The notes below the pieces were generated by a model. That model did not search any database and was not told where the DNA came from. It saw only the letters and a list, made by a program, of their open reading frames with translations. From positions 1 to 63,430 of the forward strand of contig CADAPC010000022.1 in NCBI GenBank assembly GCA_902789725.1: a stretch of 63,430 bases of DNA, given 5' to 3'. Made by a program: the position numbers and the translations under genes. Shown piece by piece: positions 34,569 through 42,848 of the stretch; the stretch's first letter is position 1, and each line of letters starts with the position of its first letter. This DNA comes from an uncultured Bacteroidales bacterium. Its GTDB lineage: Bacteria > Bacteroidota > Bacteroidia > Bacteroidales > Bacteroidaceae.

Positions 34569-36352
34569 TACTGGTGTTTGGCGGCACAACTGAAGGGCGC
34601 AAGGCCGTGGCTGAACTGGAAGAGGCGGGCAGCCCTTTCTTCTACAGCACCAAGACAGGGGAGCAGGACATAGCTCTGCACCACGGCATCCGTGTGGATG
34701 GGGCCATGGACGAAGAGTCGATGGTGCAGTTTTGCCATGCCCAGCACATCCGGCTGCTGGTGGATGCCGCCCACCCCTTTGCCGCAGTGCTGCACGGCAC
34801 GGTGGCGAAAGTGGCTGAACGACTCAGCCTGCCCACCATTCGGTTCGAGCGCATCTTTCCCGAAAGGGACAAGGACATCGTGTGGTTGGAAGGATATGCC
34901 GATGCCGTAAACTGCATCAAGGAGAAGACATTGTTAGTGACAACGGGCGTGCAGAGCATTGCCCGGCTGAAACCTTTAGAGGCTAAAGGAGCAACCCTCT
35001 TCTACCGCATCCTGAACAGAGAATCGTCCATCGCATGTGCCCAAAAGCAAGGAGCCACCACCGCGCAACTCTGCTACTACGAATCGGCCCAGGACATTCC
35101 GGTGAAGGCTGATGCCATCTTGCTGAAAGAGAGCGGAGAGACAGGAGGATTCGTGGAGAAAGTAAAGGCTGCCCGGGAGCGGGGCATGACAATTTATGCG
35201 CTCAAACGTCCACCCACCCCCCAAGGCTTCCACTGCGTGAACGGTCCCCACGGTCTTCGCCGCCTGGTGGAGAGGTTTTTGCCCGAATTTTACCCCCTGC
35301 ACAGCGGACTCACCACTGGCACCTGCGCCACCGCAGCAGCCATAGCTGCCACACTACGCCTGCTGAAAGGCCAAACATCCCCCGAAGTGCCCGTCATCCT
35401 CCCCAACGGCGAAACCATCCACGTGGCAGTGGGGTACACCGACAGCTACGCCTTCTGCATCAAGGAAGCAGGCGACGACCCCGATGTGACCGACGGCATC
35501 GAAATCCGCGCCGAGGCTCACCCCCTCGCCCCATCCCTTGCTCATCAAGGGGAGGAAAAAGTTTCCCTGACAGCTGGAGCGGGCGTGGGCCGATTCACCC
35601 TGCCTGGCTTCGACTATCCCCCCGGCGAACCCGCCATCAACAAGGCTCCCCGCCAAATGCTCAAGCGCAACATCGAAAAGCTTCTCCCCGCAGCAAGCAA
35701 ACCGAAAGTGCGCATCACCCTCTCCATTCCCCAAGGCGAAGCCATCGCCCGGAAGACGTTCAACCCCCGTCTCGGCATCGAAGGCGGCCTCAGCATCATC
35801 GGTGTGTCGGGCATCGTGAAGCCTTTCTCCGAAGAGGCCTTCATTGAGAGCATCCGCAAGTGCATGACCGTAGCACAGGCAAGCGGCACGGAGCGCATTG
35901 TCATACACAGCGGAGCCAAAAGCGAAGCAACCCTCAGGCAGCACTACCCCCACCTTCCGCTGCAAGCCTTTGTGGAATACGGCAACGCCATCGGCGCCAC
36001 CCTGCAGATTGCCAACAACTTGCAAGTGTCCCGCCTCACCCTTGGCATCATGCTGGGCAAGGCTGTGAAACTGGCAGAAGGGCACCTCGACACCCACAGT
36101 AAGAAAGTCGTCATGAACAAAGCGTTCATCATCAGCATGCTGCAAGAGTCGGCATGCGACGACGAAACACAAGCCAAAGTGCAGCACCTCACCTTGGCAA
36201 GAGAACTGTGGAACCTCATCCCCACGGAGCAGATAGACAGATTCTGCCACACAGTCATCCAGCACTGCCTGTCGCATTGCCAACCTCTTCTGCCGAAAAC
36301 AGAGCTGACTATTCTATTGATTGATGACGGCGGAAAATTACACTCGCTATGA
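34565..36352 (+). CDS. cbiJD: Fused cobalt-precorrin-6A reductase and C1-methyltransferase (CbiJ-CbiD)
   Basis: 595 aa from the ATG at 34565, overlapping the cbiGF stop as ATGA. Residues 1-240 are CbiJ/CobK: MILVFGGTTEGRKAV (NADPH site), LLVDAAHPFAAVLHGT and LLVTTGVQSIARL. From about residue 243 the protein is CbiD: LHSGLTTGTCATAAAIAATL, GAGVGRFTLPGF and LGIMLGKAVKLAEGHLDTHS. It reduces the macrocycle and methylates C1. The last 44 bp overlap the convergent permease gene. CbiD confirms the anaerobic route. It ends the riboswitch operon. Confidence 0.93.
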   Translation: MILVFGGTTEGRKAVAELEEAGSPFFYSTKTGEQDIALHHGIRVDGAMDEESMVQFCHAQHIRLLVDAAHPFAAVLHGTVAKVAERLSLPTIRFERIFPERDKDIVWLEGYADAVNCIKEKTLLVTTGVQSIARLKPLEAKGATLFYRILNRESSIACAQKQGATTAQLCYYESAQDIPVKADAILLKESGETGGFVEKVKAARERGMTIYALKRPPTPQGFHCVNGPHGLRRLVERFLPEFYPLHSGLTTGTCATAAAIAATLRLLKGQTSPEVPVILPNGETIHVAVGYTDSYAFCIKEAGDDPDVTDGIEIRAEAHPLAPSLAHQGEEKVSLTAGAGVGRFTLPGFDYPPGEPAINKAPRQMLKRNIEKLLPAASKPKVRITLSIPQGEAIARKTFNPRLGIEGGLSIIGVSGIVKPFSEEAFIESIRKCMTVAQASGTERIVIHSGAKSEATLRQHYPHLPLQAFVEYGNAIGATLQIANNLQVSRLTLGIMLGKAVKLAEGHLDTHSKKVVMNKAFIISMLQESACDDETQAKVQHLTLARELWNLIPTEQIDRFCHTVIQHCLSHCQPLLPKTELTILLIDDGGKLHSL

Positions 36353-37334
36353 TGGGCGCACCAATCAGTGCCGTGACAGAGTTGACAGGCAAAGCCCCCT
36401 CAAAACCCGGCATCCTTGCCACTAAATTGCACACGAGGGCAAGACTGGCGCCCAGCAGCATGGTGGCAGGCATGAGCACCCGATGGTCGCTGCTCTGGAA
36501 GAGGGCACGACACAAGTGGGGCACCGCCATGCCGATGAACATGATGGGGCCGCAATAAGCGGTGACAATGGCCACTAAGATGCCTGAACAACCGATGACC
36601 AACAGGCGGGCACGCCGCAGATTAAGTCCGAGATTGCTGGCATAGTAGTCGCCCAACAACAAAATGTTCATTGTCTTGGAAAGCAGCATGCTCAGCGGCA
36701 GCAGAACGGTCATGAGCGTGACAAACAGCATCATCTGGTCGCCCGACACTCGTGCAAAGGACCCCAAGCCCCACACCACGTATGCCTTCACATCCTCCTC
36801 AGCCGAGAAGAACTTCAGCACCCCAATCACAGCCGTGGCCAAATAGCCAATCATCACGCCAATGATGAGCAGGGTGACATTCCCCTTCACCTTTTGCGAC
36901 ACATACAATATGAGCGCCATGACGGCCAACGCCCCCACAATGGCGGCAACCGACATGGCCGCATCGCCTAAATAGCCCAAACGGCTCAGTGCCACACCAC
37001 CCAACGAACCCGACATGAGCACCACCATGGCCACTCCTAACGAGGCACCGTTCGATATGCCTAACACCGAGGGACCAGCCAACGGATTGCGAAACACCGT
37101 CTGCATTTGCAAGCCACTCACCGCCAATCCAGCCCCTGCCACCGTGGCAGTAAGGGCCTGAGGCACACGCGAACTCCAAATGATGTTGTACCAAATTTCC
37201 GACACGCTTTCATCGCCCATCAAAATGCGCAAGACACCACTGACAGGAATCTGGACCGTGCCTAACAGGAGGTTGAGCACGAAAAAGACAATGACGCTCA
37301 GCAGGAGCAAAAAGAATTTATAGAAAACTTTCAT
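36309..37334 (-). CDS. btuC: FecCD/BtuC-family ABC transporter permease
   Basis: 341 aa, about nine or ten membrane segments. The family block GLQMQTVFRNPLAGPSVLGI (near residues 73-92) is intact, and GPIMFIGMAVPHLCR (near 262-276) is the typical loop contacting the ATPase. It is co-transcribed with the binding protein upstream (10-bp gap). Its location at the end of the corrin operon suggests cobalamin as cargo; haem or iron-siderophore are alternatives in this family. No ATPase gene (BtuD) is on either side. Its 3' end overlaps cbiJD tail to tail by 44 bp. Confidence 0.88.
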   Translation of the reverse strand: MKVFYKFFLLLLSVIVFFVLNLLLGTVQIPVSGVLRILMGDESVSEIWYNIIWSSRVPQALTATVAGAGLAVSGLQMQTVFRNPLAGPSVLGISNGASLGVAMVVLMSGSLGGVALSRLGYLGDAAMSVAAIVGALAVMALILYVSQKVKGNVTLLIIGVMIGYLATAVIGVLKFFSAEEDVKAYVVWGLGSFARVSGDQMMLFVTLMTVLLPLSMLLSKTMNILLLGDYYASNLGLNLRRARLLVIGCSGILVAIVTAYCGPIMFIGMAVPHLCRALFQSSDHRVLMPATMLLGASLALVCNLVARMPGFEGALPVNSVTALIGAPIIASVIFRRHQSIE

Positions 37335-37344
37335 CGCACCACCC

Positions 37345-38508
37345 TCACTTCAGCAATTGATAGTACTGCGGCTGGTAGTCAGCCCCCATCAGTTCAGGGT
37401 GGAAAATGGCCACCAAGTCGGCCAGCACCACGTCGGGACGCACAGGCGAGGACTCGTAGTAGGGGGTCTGCTTCATGTTGCAGTAAATGACATGTTTTTG
37501 CTTAAACGCCTTGAACAACTCGTTGCGAGGTTCCGACGCTTTGAGAGCCTCGTAGCTGAAGTCGCCCGGATAGCTGTTGAGAATGCGCCAGTAGTCGGCA
37601 TGGGCTGCCAAGGCATACATTTGCTCATATTCGATGGGCACACCACCCGTGTTGTCATCCTTCAGGATGTAGTCGGCCCCAGCATCGCGAAACATCTGCG
37701 CCAAGTGGTTCTTTCCCCCCACGGCAAACCAGTTGCCACCATGCATCTCTCCGCTGAACACCGTGGGGCGCTCGTCAGTAGCCGCCACCCGCTCTGCCAG
37801 CGCCAGGTAGCGCTGCTTGATGCCCTCAAACAGCGAATCGGCCTCCTTTTCCTTGCCGATGAACAGCCCCACATACTTCACCCACTCGGCCTGCCCCAAC
37901 GGGTGCGCCTCTTTATAACCCAAATGAGGCACCAACGTAATGCCCGTCTCCTGAATGGCATCGTAGCCTCCCCGTTTGAAGGGGGAAATAAAAATCACCT
38001 CGGGCTGAGCGGCCAAAATGAGTTCGGTGTCGAAATTGCCCTCCATGCCAATCTTCACCATGCGGCCATCCTCCACTCGCTTCCGAATGTCCTTGTCATA
38101 CAGATTTTTTGTTCCTGTAATTCCTTTCACCACATCGTGAGCCTCCAGTGCCGTGAAATTGGAGAGTTGCAACATGGTCATCACAATTGTCCGCTCCACG
38201 GGCACCTCCACTCTCGTGTAACCTTCCGGCACATCGGCCTGGCTACCTTTCTCCACCAATGCAAAATGGTAGCTCACAGGCATCTTGTCTTCATCCTGCT
38301 GCGGATCGGCCACATCCACTAAGCGTACACCACTCTCCAAGGTCTTCACACTGAAACCCTTGGCATAATCAAGCGACATCCCCCCTATCGAATCAGCACC
38401 CACCCTGGATGCCCGCCCTGCACTTCCTTGCCGGCACGATGCCAGCGCGCACACACACAGCATCAAAACGCCGCACAACGTGTTATCAATCCATCTTGTT
38501 TGCATCAT
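37345..38508 (-). CDS. btuF: Periplasmic binding lipoprotein of the BtuF/FepB class
   Basis: 387 aa. A lipoprotein signal with lipobox ALASC (Cys25) precedes a class III binding-protein fold: RTIVMTMLQLSNFTALEAHD (near 127), VKIGMEGNFDTELILAAQPEVIF (family motif, near 165-185), and a C-terminal lobe with MYALAAHADYWRILN. It should deliver a corrinoid (or other chelate) to the permease encoded 10 bp downstream. The leader is interrupted by a MITE only 20 bp before the ATG, which could alter its expression. Confidence 0.85.
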   Translation of the reverse strand: MMQTRWIDNTLCGVLMLCVCALASCRQGSAGRASRVGADSIGGMSLDYAKGFSVKTLESGVRLVDVADPQQDEDKMPVSYHFALVEKGSQADVPEGYTRVEVPVERTIVMTMLQLSNFTALEAHDVVKGITGTKNLYDKDIRKRVEDGRMVKIGMEGNFDTELILAAQPEVIFISPFKRGGYDAIQETGITLVPHLGYKEAHPLGQAEWVKYVGLFIGKEKEADSLFEGIKQRYLALAERVAATDERPTVFSGEMHGGNWFAVGGKNHLAQMFRDAGADYILKDDNTGGVPIEYEQMYALAAHADYWRILNSYPGDFSYEALKASEPRNELFKAFKQKHVIYCNMKQTPYYESSPVRPDVVLADLVAIFHPELMGADYQPQYYQLLK

Positions 38509-38528
38509 TCTTTTCTCTTATTTTTCTA

Positions 38529-38673
38529 GGTATGTTCTAAAAATTAGCTTTCAATTGTTTTTAGTTGATTTTGGAGTAGATTTGGGTGCAAGACCGCAGG
38601 GGCATAGCGAGCTATGGCCCAAGGAAACAATGGAAGATAATCATCTCAGATTTAGTAATTATTAGAACATACC
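38529..38673. mobile_element. 145-bp MITE with terminal inverted repeats and TCTA target duplication
   Basis: The left end GGTATGTTCTAAAAATTA and the right end TAATTATTAGAACATACC are inverted copies with one mismatch. TCTA flanks both sides (38525-38528 and 38674-38677). The interior holds a near-palindrome (GGGCATAGC, then GCTATGGCCC, near 38600-38621). There is no transposase. The first 95 bp are identical to the sequence at 63336-63430. It sits in the leader of btuF. Confidence 0.85.
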
Positions 38674-38719
38674 TCTAATCTGTTTTTCCTTATCTTGCAC
38701 CATCATCTATCAGCATCCT

Positions 38720-39463
38720 TCAACCACCATTCAAGAAAGATTCTTTCGTCAAACCTCCGTATGCCTTGGCAGCCGACTGCAGGGCATCCTCCGTGGTGAA
38801 GGACTCATAGTAAGTGCAACGCGTTACAATCGACTGCGGCGAGCAGCGGTCACCTATCACACACACCAGCGCCCAGCCCTTCATCCCGTTGGCAAACTCT
38901 TCACCTACCAATGCAAAACGACCATCCACTGGTGTCAACTCGCTCCATTCCACCTCGCGCCGGCTAAACCTGACACGAGGCGTGCGGTGCTCCATCTTTT
39001 GTTCGGCTGTGTAAAACCACAATTTCTTTTTATAACAGTCGTCATCCTTCACTAAGTCGAACAACAAAGCGGGCACACCATCCACTTCGCCCAACTCCTG
39101 CCGCACAGTGGGCAGAGTTCCGTCACTGACGGGAATGCCAGCCATCAAAAACGAAGCATTAGCCAAATCCCCATGGTTGGGTACAAATACAGCCGGCAAG
39201 CGGTTGGCCAGCGAAGTGAAATTATGGTAAGCTGTCCGCCGTTGCGTAAACATTGTTTCAACAAAACTAAGCATTTTCCACAATGCCATTGTGTGACGCA
39301 TCTTTTGCCGCTGCACAAACTGCGACTTCGTATTGCTGCGCTTCTGCTCCGAGTGCGAAACGCGCGTCACCAATTCTCCTTGTCGCTGATAGATTGTCAC
39401 TCCGGCCGTGGGCATGCGACCAATCATCATTAAGCCCTTACCTGATTTTTTCTTCTGTACCAT
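38720..39463 (-). CDS. Conserved Bacteroidales protein of unknown function
   Basis: 247 aa, cytoplasmic, with no signal peptide or membrane segment. The N-terminus is very basic (MVQKKKSGKGLMMIGRMPTAG), followed by a helical stretch rich in Arg/Lys/Gln (EQKRSNTKSQFVQRQKMRH) and a C-terminal alpha/beta part. I recognise it as a recurrent Prevotella/Bacteroides hypothetical protein but know no role. Its basic N-terminus would suit nucleic acid or ribosome binding, which is only a guess. It has a long 5' leader (about 180 nt from the promoter at 39649-39679) with five 11-bp tandem repeats, so it may be regulated after transcription. Confidence 0.6.
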   Translation of the reverse strand: MVQKKKSGKGLMMIGRMPTAGVTIYQRQGELVTRVSHSEQKRSNTKSQFVQRQKMRHTMALWKMLSFVETMFTQRRTAYHNFTSLANRLPAVFVPNHGDLANASFLMAGIPVSDGTLPTVRQELGEVDGVPALLFDLVKDDDCYKKKLWFYTAEQKMEHRTPRVRFSRREVEWSELTPVDGRFALVGEEFANGMKGWALVCVIGDRCSPQSIVTRCTYYESFTTEDALQSAAKAYGGLTKESFLNGG

Positions 39464-39525
39464 CTTTAGTGTTCTTTTCCATTTCCAACGGTTTTCACTT
39501 AGGGTTCATTGAGGTTACCTTGGGT

Positions 39526-39580
39526 AGTTGTTCGATAGTTGTTCGATAGTTGTTCGATAGTTGTTCGATAGTTGTTCGAT
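39526..39580. repeat. Five tandem copies of an 11-bp repeat
   Basis: AGTTGTTCGAT is repeated exactly five times. The last copy and ATCGAAC at 39586-39592 can form a hairpin (GTTCGAT/ATCGAAC, loop AAAAC). The array lies in the predicted 5' UTR of the 38720-39463 gene. Confidence 0.92.
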
Positions 39581-39648
39581 AAAACATCGAACATGTAACG
39601 CACATCAAACGCATATCTATCGGACATATACCTAAGGTAAATCGGAGG

Positions 39649-39679
39649 CAAAGTTACGCTAATTTAAAGTTGTTTCCAA
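39649..39679 (-). promoter_or_regulatory. Promoter of the unknown-protein gene
   Basis: On the minus strand, TAACTTTG (39656-39649) with TTG at 39679-39677 and a 20-bp spacer. Confidence 0.6.
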
Positions 39680-39880
39680 CTTTTTTCGAGAATAAGTTTC
39701 CTTTTTCTGCAAAAATATCACTCATTTTGTGCTATCATTTCAAAAACATCGTGAATATAGATTTGACAATTTCAATGAACACGGTGCTGAATTTCCTCAT
39801 TATTCCCCCTTCTTGCCTTTTATTTACGGTCATTCTGCGTTAATTCTCCGAAATTGCTTCTCAAAGTCAACCTTTTTCCG

Positions 39881-39888
39881 TAACTTTG
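39881..39888 (+). promoter_or_regulatory. -7 box of the receptor/FMN/ECF operon
   Basis: TAACTTTG, 15 bp before the ATG at 39904; a weak TTC lies 20 bp upstream. Confidence 0.5.
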
Positions 39889-39903
39889 TGCCCGAATTAG
39901 CTA

Positions 39904-41832
39904 ATGCAAAGCAACAAACAACAAGAAATTAAAACACCCATGAGTTTTTCTGACCGCCCAAAACACTTCGGTCTGGCATTTGTCATGATGCTGGTTTGCA
40001 CCTCCATGCGTGCACAGACTGATGAGGCCACCTTGCAGGACGTGGTGGTGACGGGCACACGCAACGAGACAGACGTTCGGCACCTGCCCATGACCGTCAC
40101 CGTCATCGACCACAAAAAACTGACTGAACAATTCCAGCCCTCCGTCCTCCCCACCGTGATGCAGCACACGCCCGGACTCTTCACCACCAGCCGCGGACTG
40201 TTAGGCTACGGAGTGAATGCCGGAGCCGGCACACTGAAAATACGTGGTGTGGGCGGCGGCGCACAACTTCTGGTGCTCATCGACGGCCAGCCTCAATATG
40301 CTGGACTGATGGCGCATCCCATCCCCGATGTGTATCAAACCATGATGACAGAAAAGGTGGAAGTGCTCAGAGGTCCCGCCTCCCTGCTCTATGGCAGCAA
40401 CGCCATGGCGGGGGTGCTCAACATTGTCACCCGACAAATGAACGAAGAGGGGGTAAAGACCGACGTGCAAGTGCAGGGCGGCAGTTATGGCTCGCTGCAA
40501 ACGAGCGCCACCAACCGCCTGAAGGTGGGAAAATTCAGCAGCATCCTCGGAGCACAATATCAGCGCACCGACGGGCACCGACAGAACTCTCAATTCGAGC
40601 AGCTGGACGGTTTCGCCAAACTGGGCTATGCGTTCACCCCACACCTCAAGGTGCTGGGCGACCTCGACATCAGCCACTTCAACACCAGCAACCCCGGCAC
40701 GGTAGAGACTCCCCTGCTGGACAACGACTTCAAAATCACCCGCGGACTGGCCAGCGTGAGCCTCAACAACAGCTTCGACCGCACAAGCGGGTCCCTGCGT
40801 GCCTACCTCGACTGGGGACACCACAACATCGACGACGGCTACTCGCCTGGCGGCACCCCACGCACAGCACGCTACAAGCACAACGACTACATCGGCGGCG
40901 TCACCTGGTACCAGAGCGCACAGCTCTTCCCGGGCAACCGCACCACCGTAGGCCTGGATTGGCAGCACTTTGGCGGTTCGGCTTGGAACGAAGACCGCAT
41001 CACCCGAGCAAAAACCTACTTGACGAAGGATGAGGACGGCAACGTGGTGGAGAAGCAGCATGCCGACGAGGTGGCTGGCTACGTGGACTTCCGTCAGGAC
41101 ATCGTCTCCTGGCTCACGCTCGACGCAGGTTTGCGAGTGGACCACCACAGCGTCATCGGCACAGAACTGGTGCCACAAGGGGGTCTTTCCTTCCACCTGA
41201 CCGAAACGGCCGACGTGAAAGCCCTCGTCAGCAAGGGATTCCGCAATCCCACCATCCGCGAAATGTACATGTTTCCCCCTGCCACCACTGACCTCAAGCC
41301 AGAACGCATGATGAGCTACGAACTCTCCTTCACCCAGCGATTCTGTGGGCGAGGACATTTCGGCGCCAACCTCTTCTACATCAAGGGCGAGAACCTCATC
41401 ACAACCACCCGCATAGACGGAAAACCGCGCAACGTGAACACGGGCGACTTCAAGAACTGGGGACTGGAACTGGAAGGCGACTGCCAAATCGACAAGCACT
41501 GGAGCCTCAATGCCAACTACTCCTTCCTGCACATGGACACTCCTATCGAAGGTGCTCCCGAAGGCAAACTCTACGTGGGTGCCAACTACCATTGCGGCAA
41601 GTGGGCGGTGGCAGCCGGCCTACAAAACATCAGCGGACTCTACATCACCACTGGCGACAATGCGGAGAAGGAAAACTACACACTGCTCAATGCCAACGTC
41701 AGCTACAAGGTGGTGCCTGCCGTCACCCTCTTTGTCAGGGGCGAGAACATTCTGGCCGAACAATACCAGACTTACGCTGGCTACCCCATGCCCAAAGCCA
41801 CGTTCATGGCTGGCATCAAGGCAAGCTTTTAA
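39904..41832 (+). CDS. TonB-dependent receptor (iron/haem/cobalamin class)
   Basis: 642 aa from the first ATG; the signal peptide proper starts at the second Met (39940, MSFSDRPKHFGLAFVMML) and ends near MRAQ. The TonB-box region is LQDVVVTGTR. The plug has LVLIDGQPQYAGLMAHP and ASLLYGSNAMAGVLNIVTRQ; the barrel ends in FMAGIKASF. Motifs fit siderophore, haem or cobalamin receptors; the ligand is unknown. It is the first gene of a three-gene unit with an FMN-binding protein and an ECF-like membrane protein, which suggests that the ligand is reduced or relayed after uptake. Confidence 0.85.
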   Translation: MQSNKQQEIKTPMSFSDRPKHFGLAFVMMLVCTSMRAQTDEATLQDVVVTGTRNETDVRHLPMTVTVIDHKKLTEQFQPSVLPTVMQHTPGLFTTSRGLLGYGVNAGAGTLKIRGVGGGAQLLVLIDGQPQYAGLMAHPIPDVYQTMMTEKVEVLRGPASLLYGSNAMAGVLNIVTRQMNEEGVKTDVQVQGGSYGSLQTSATNRLKVGKFSSILGAQYQRTDGHRQNSQFEQLDGFAKLGYAFTPHLKVLGDLDISHFNTSNPGTVETPLLDNDFKITRGLASVSLNNSFDRTSGSLRAYLDWGHHNIDDGYSPGGTPRTARYKHNDYIGGVTWYQSAQLFPGNRTTVGLDWQHFGGSAWNEDRITRAKTYLTKDEDGNVVEKQHADEVAGYVDFRQDIVSWLTLDAGLRVDHHSVIGTELVPQGGLSFHLTETADVKALVSKGFRNPTIREMYMFPPATTDLKPERMMSYELSFTQRFCGRGHFGANLFYIKGENLITTTRIDGKPRNVNTGDFKNWGLELEGDCQIDKHWSLNANYSFLHMDTPIEGAPEGKLYVGANYHCGKWAVAAGLQNISGLYITTGDNAEKENYTLLNANVSYKVVPAVTLFVRGENILAEQYQTYAGYPMPKATFMAGIKASF

Positions 41833-41874
41833 TCCATTGGGGAGGTTGGGAGGTCTAACCAATTTAGAAACAAC

Positions 41875-42288
41875 ATGAAAAAAAATAAAGACATGAAGAA
41901 AACATTAATGCTATCTGCTTCCGCCCTCTGCATGGCACTCCTGCTGATGAGTGCCAAGGGCGACGAGGGAATCATGACAAAAGAGAAAAGCACCTACGTA
42001 GTCAACACCACCCAGCTTGCCTCCGACGTGAGAGGCTTTCAGGGAGCTACGCCTGTGAAAATTTACATCAAGGGGAATAAAATTCAGTCGATTGAAGCCT
42101 TGAGCAATGACGAAACCCCAAAGCACTGGGCAAAAGTGAAGAAGCTTCTGCTGGAAAAGTGGAACGGACTCACGGTGGATAAGGCACTCAAGACCGAAGT
42201 GGATGTAGTGACGGGTGCCACCCTCTCGTCGAAAGCCGTGAAAGAGAACGTGAAACGAGGACTGGAGTATTACAAGAAAAACAAATAA
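41875..42288 (+). CDS. Exported FMN-binding domain protein
   Basis: 137 aa. A signal peptide (from Met7, MKKTLMLSASALCMALLLMS) places it in the periplasm. The rest is a single FMN_bind domain with VVTGATLSS at residues 111-119. In this family the Thr of the TGAT motif carries covalently attached FMN, added by an ApbE-type transferase (none is in the window). Small exported FMN-binding proteins act as electron carriers. It is encoded 42 bp after the receptor and 6 bp before the membrane protein, so a shared role in reductive metal or chelate handling is likely but not shown. The alternative start is at 41893. Confidence 0.8.
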   Translation: MKKNKDMKKTLMLSASALCMALLLMSAKGDEGIMTKEKSTYVVNTTQLASDVRGFQGATPVKIYIKGNKIQSIEALSNDETPKHWAKVKKLLLEKWNGLTVDKALKTEVDVVTGATLSSKAVKENVKRGLEYYKKNK

Positions 42289-42294
42289 GTGCCA

Positions 42295-42807
42295 ATGGAA
42301 ACGAATGCAGTCAGACTTTATGCCTTCGGCTACACCGACTGGAAGACCTACCTATGGACAGCGGTCTTCATCGTATGCAACATGCTGCTGCCGCAACTTG
42401 CCCACCTCATTCCGCAAGGTGGCATCATCTTCGCCCCCCTCTCGTTCGTGATTTTAGCTGGTTCTTACAAGTTCGGCTGGAAGGCGGGACTCCTGGCTGC
42501 AGTGCTCTCGCCCGTGGTGAACCACCTCGTGTTCGGCATGCCAGAGTGGGCAATGGCGCAAGTGATGGTGGTGAAACTCTCCGTGCTTGCACTTTTAGCC
42601 GGATGGGCAGCTCTGCGTTTCCAGAAAGCCAACCTCCTGCTCTTGGCCGCCGTGGTAATGGCTTCATTCTTATTGGGTGCCGTGGGCGAGGTTGTCCTCA
42701 CAGGCAAGATGGCTGGCTCTGTGGCCGACTTAACCATCGGATGGCCAGGACTCCTCCTGCAAGTGTTCGGCACCTACGCGCTGCTGCATTACTTGGCCAG
42801 GAAATAA
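42295..42807 (+). CDS. ECF-transporter S-component-like membrane protein
   Basis: 170 aa from the ATG at 42295 (a GTG at 42289 directly after the upstream stop is possible). It has about five or six hydrophobic helices and a GWKAGLLAAVLSPVVNHLVFG block reminiscent of ECF substrate-binding (S) components. No energizing module (EcfA/EcfT) is near. It is the last gene of the receptor/FMN unit. Substrate cannot be read; cobalamin, haem and metal ions are possible. It may instead be a membrane electron-transfer partner of the FMN protein. Confidence 0.6.
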   Translation: METNAVRLYAFGYTDWKTYLWTAVFIVCNMLLPQLAHLIPQGGIIFAPLSFVILAGSYKFGWKAGLLAAVLSPVVNHLVFGMPEWAMAQVMVVKLSVLALLAGWAALRFQKANLLLLAAVVMASFLLGAVGEVVLTGKMAGSVADLTIGWPGLLLQVFGTYALLHYLARK

Positions 42808-42848
42808 CCACCAATTGGGGCTTGAAAAAATGAATCCTTGCATTTTTC

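Noticed and set aside
39526..39580. CRISPR or VNTR coding repeat
   Set aside because: Units are 11 bp with no spacers and lie in a non-coding leader.
40201..41592. 463-codon ORF antisense to a TonB receptor
   Set aside because: The long open frame reflects codon bias; the plus-strand receptor has signal peptide, plug and barrel features.
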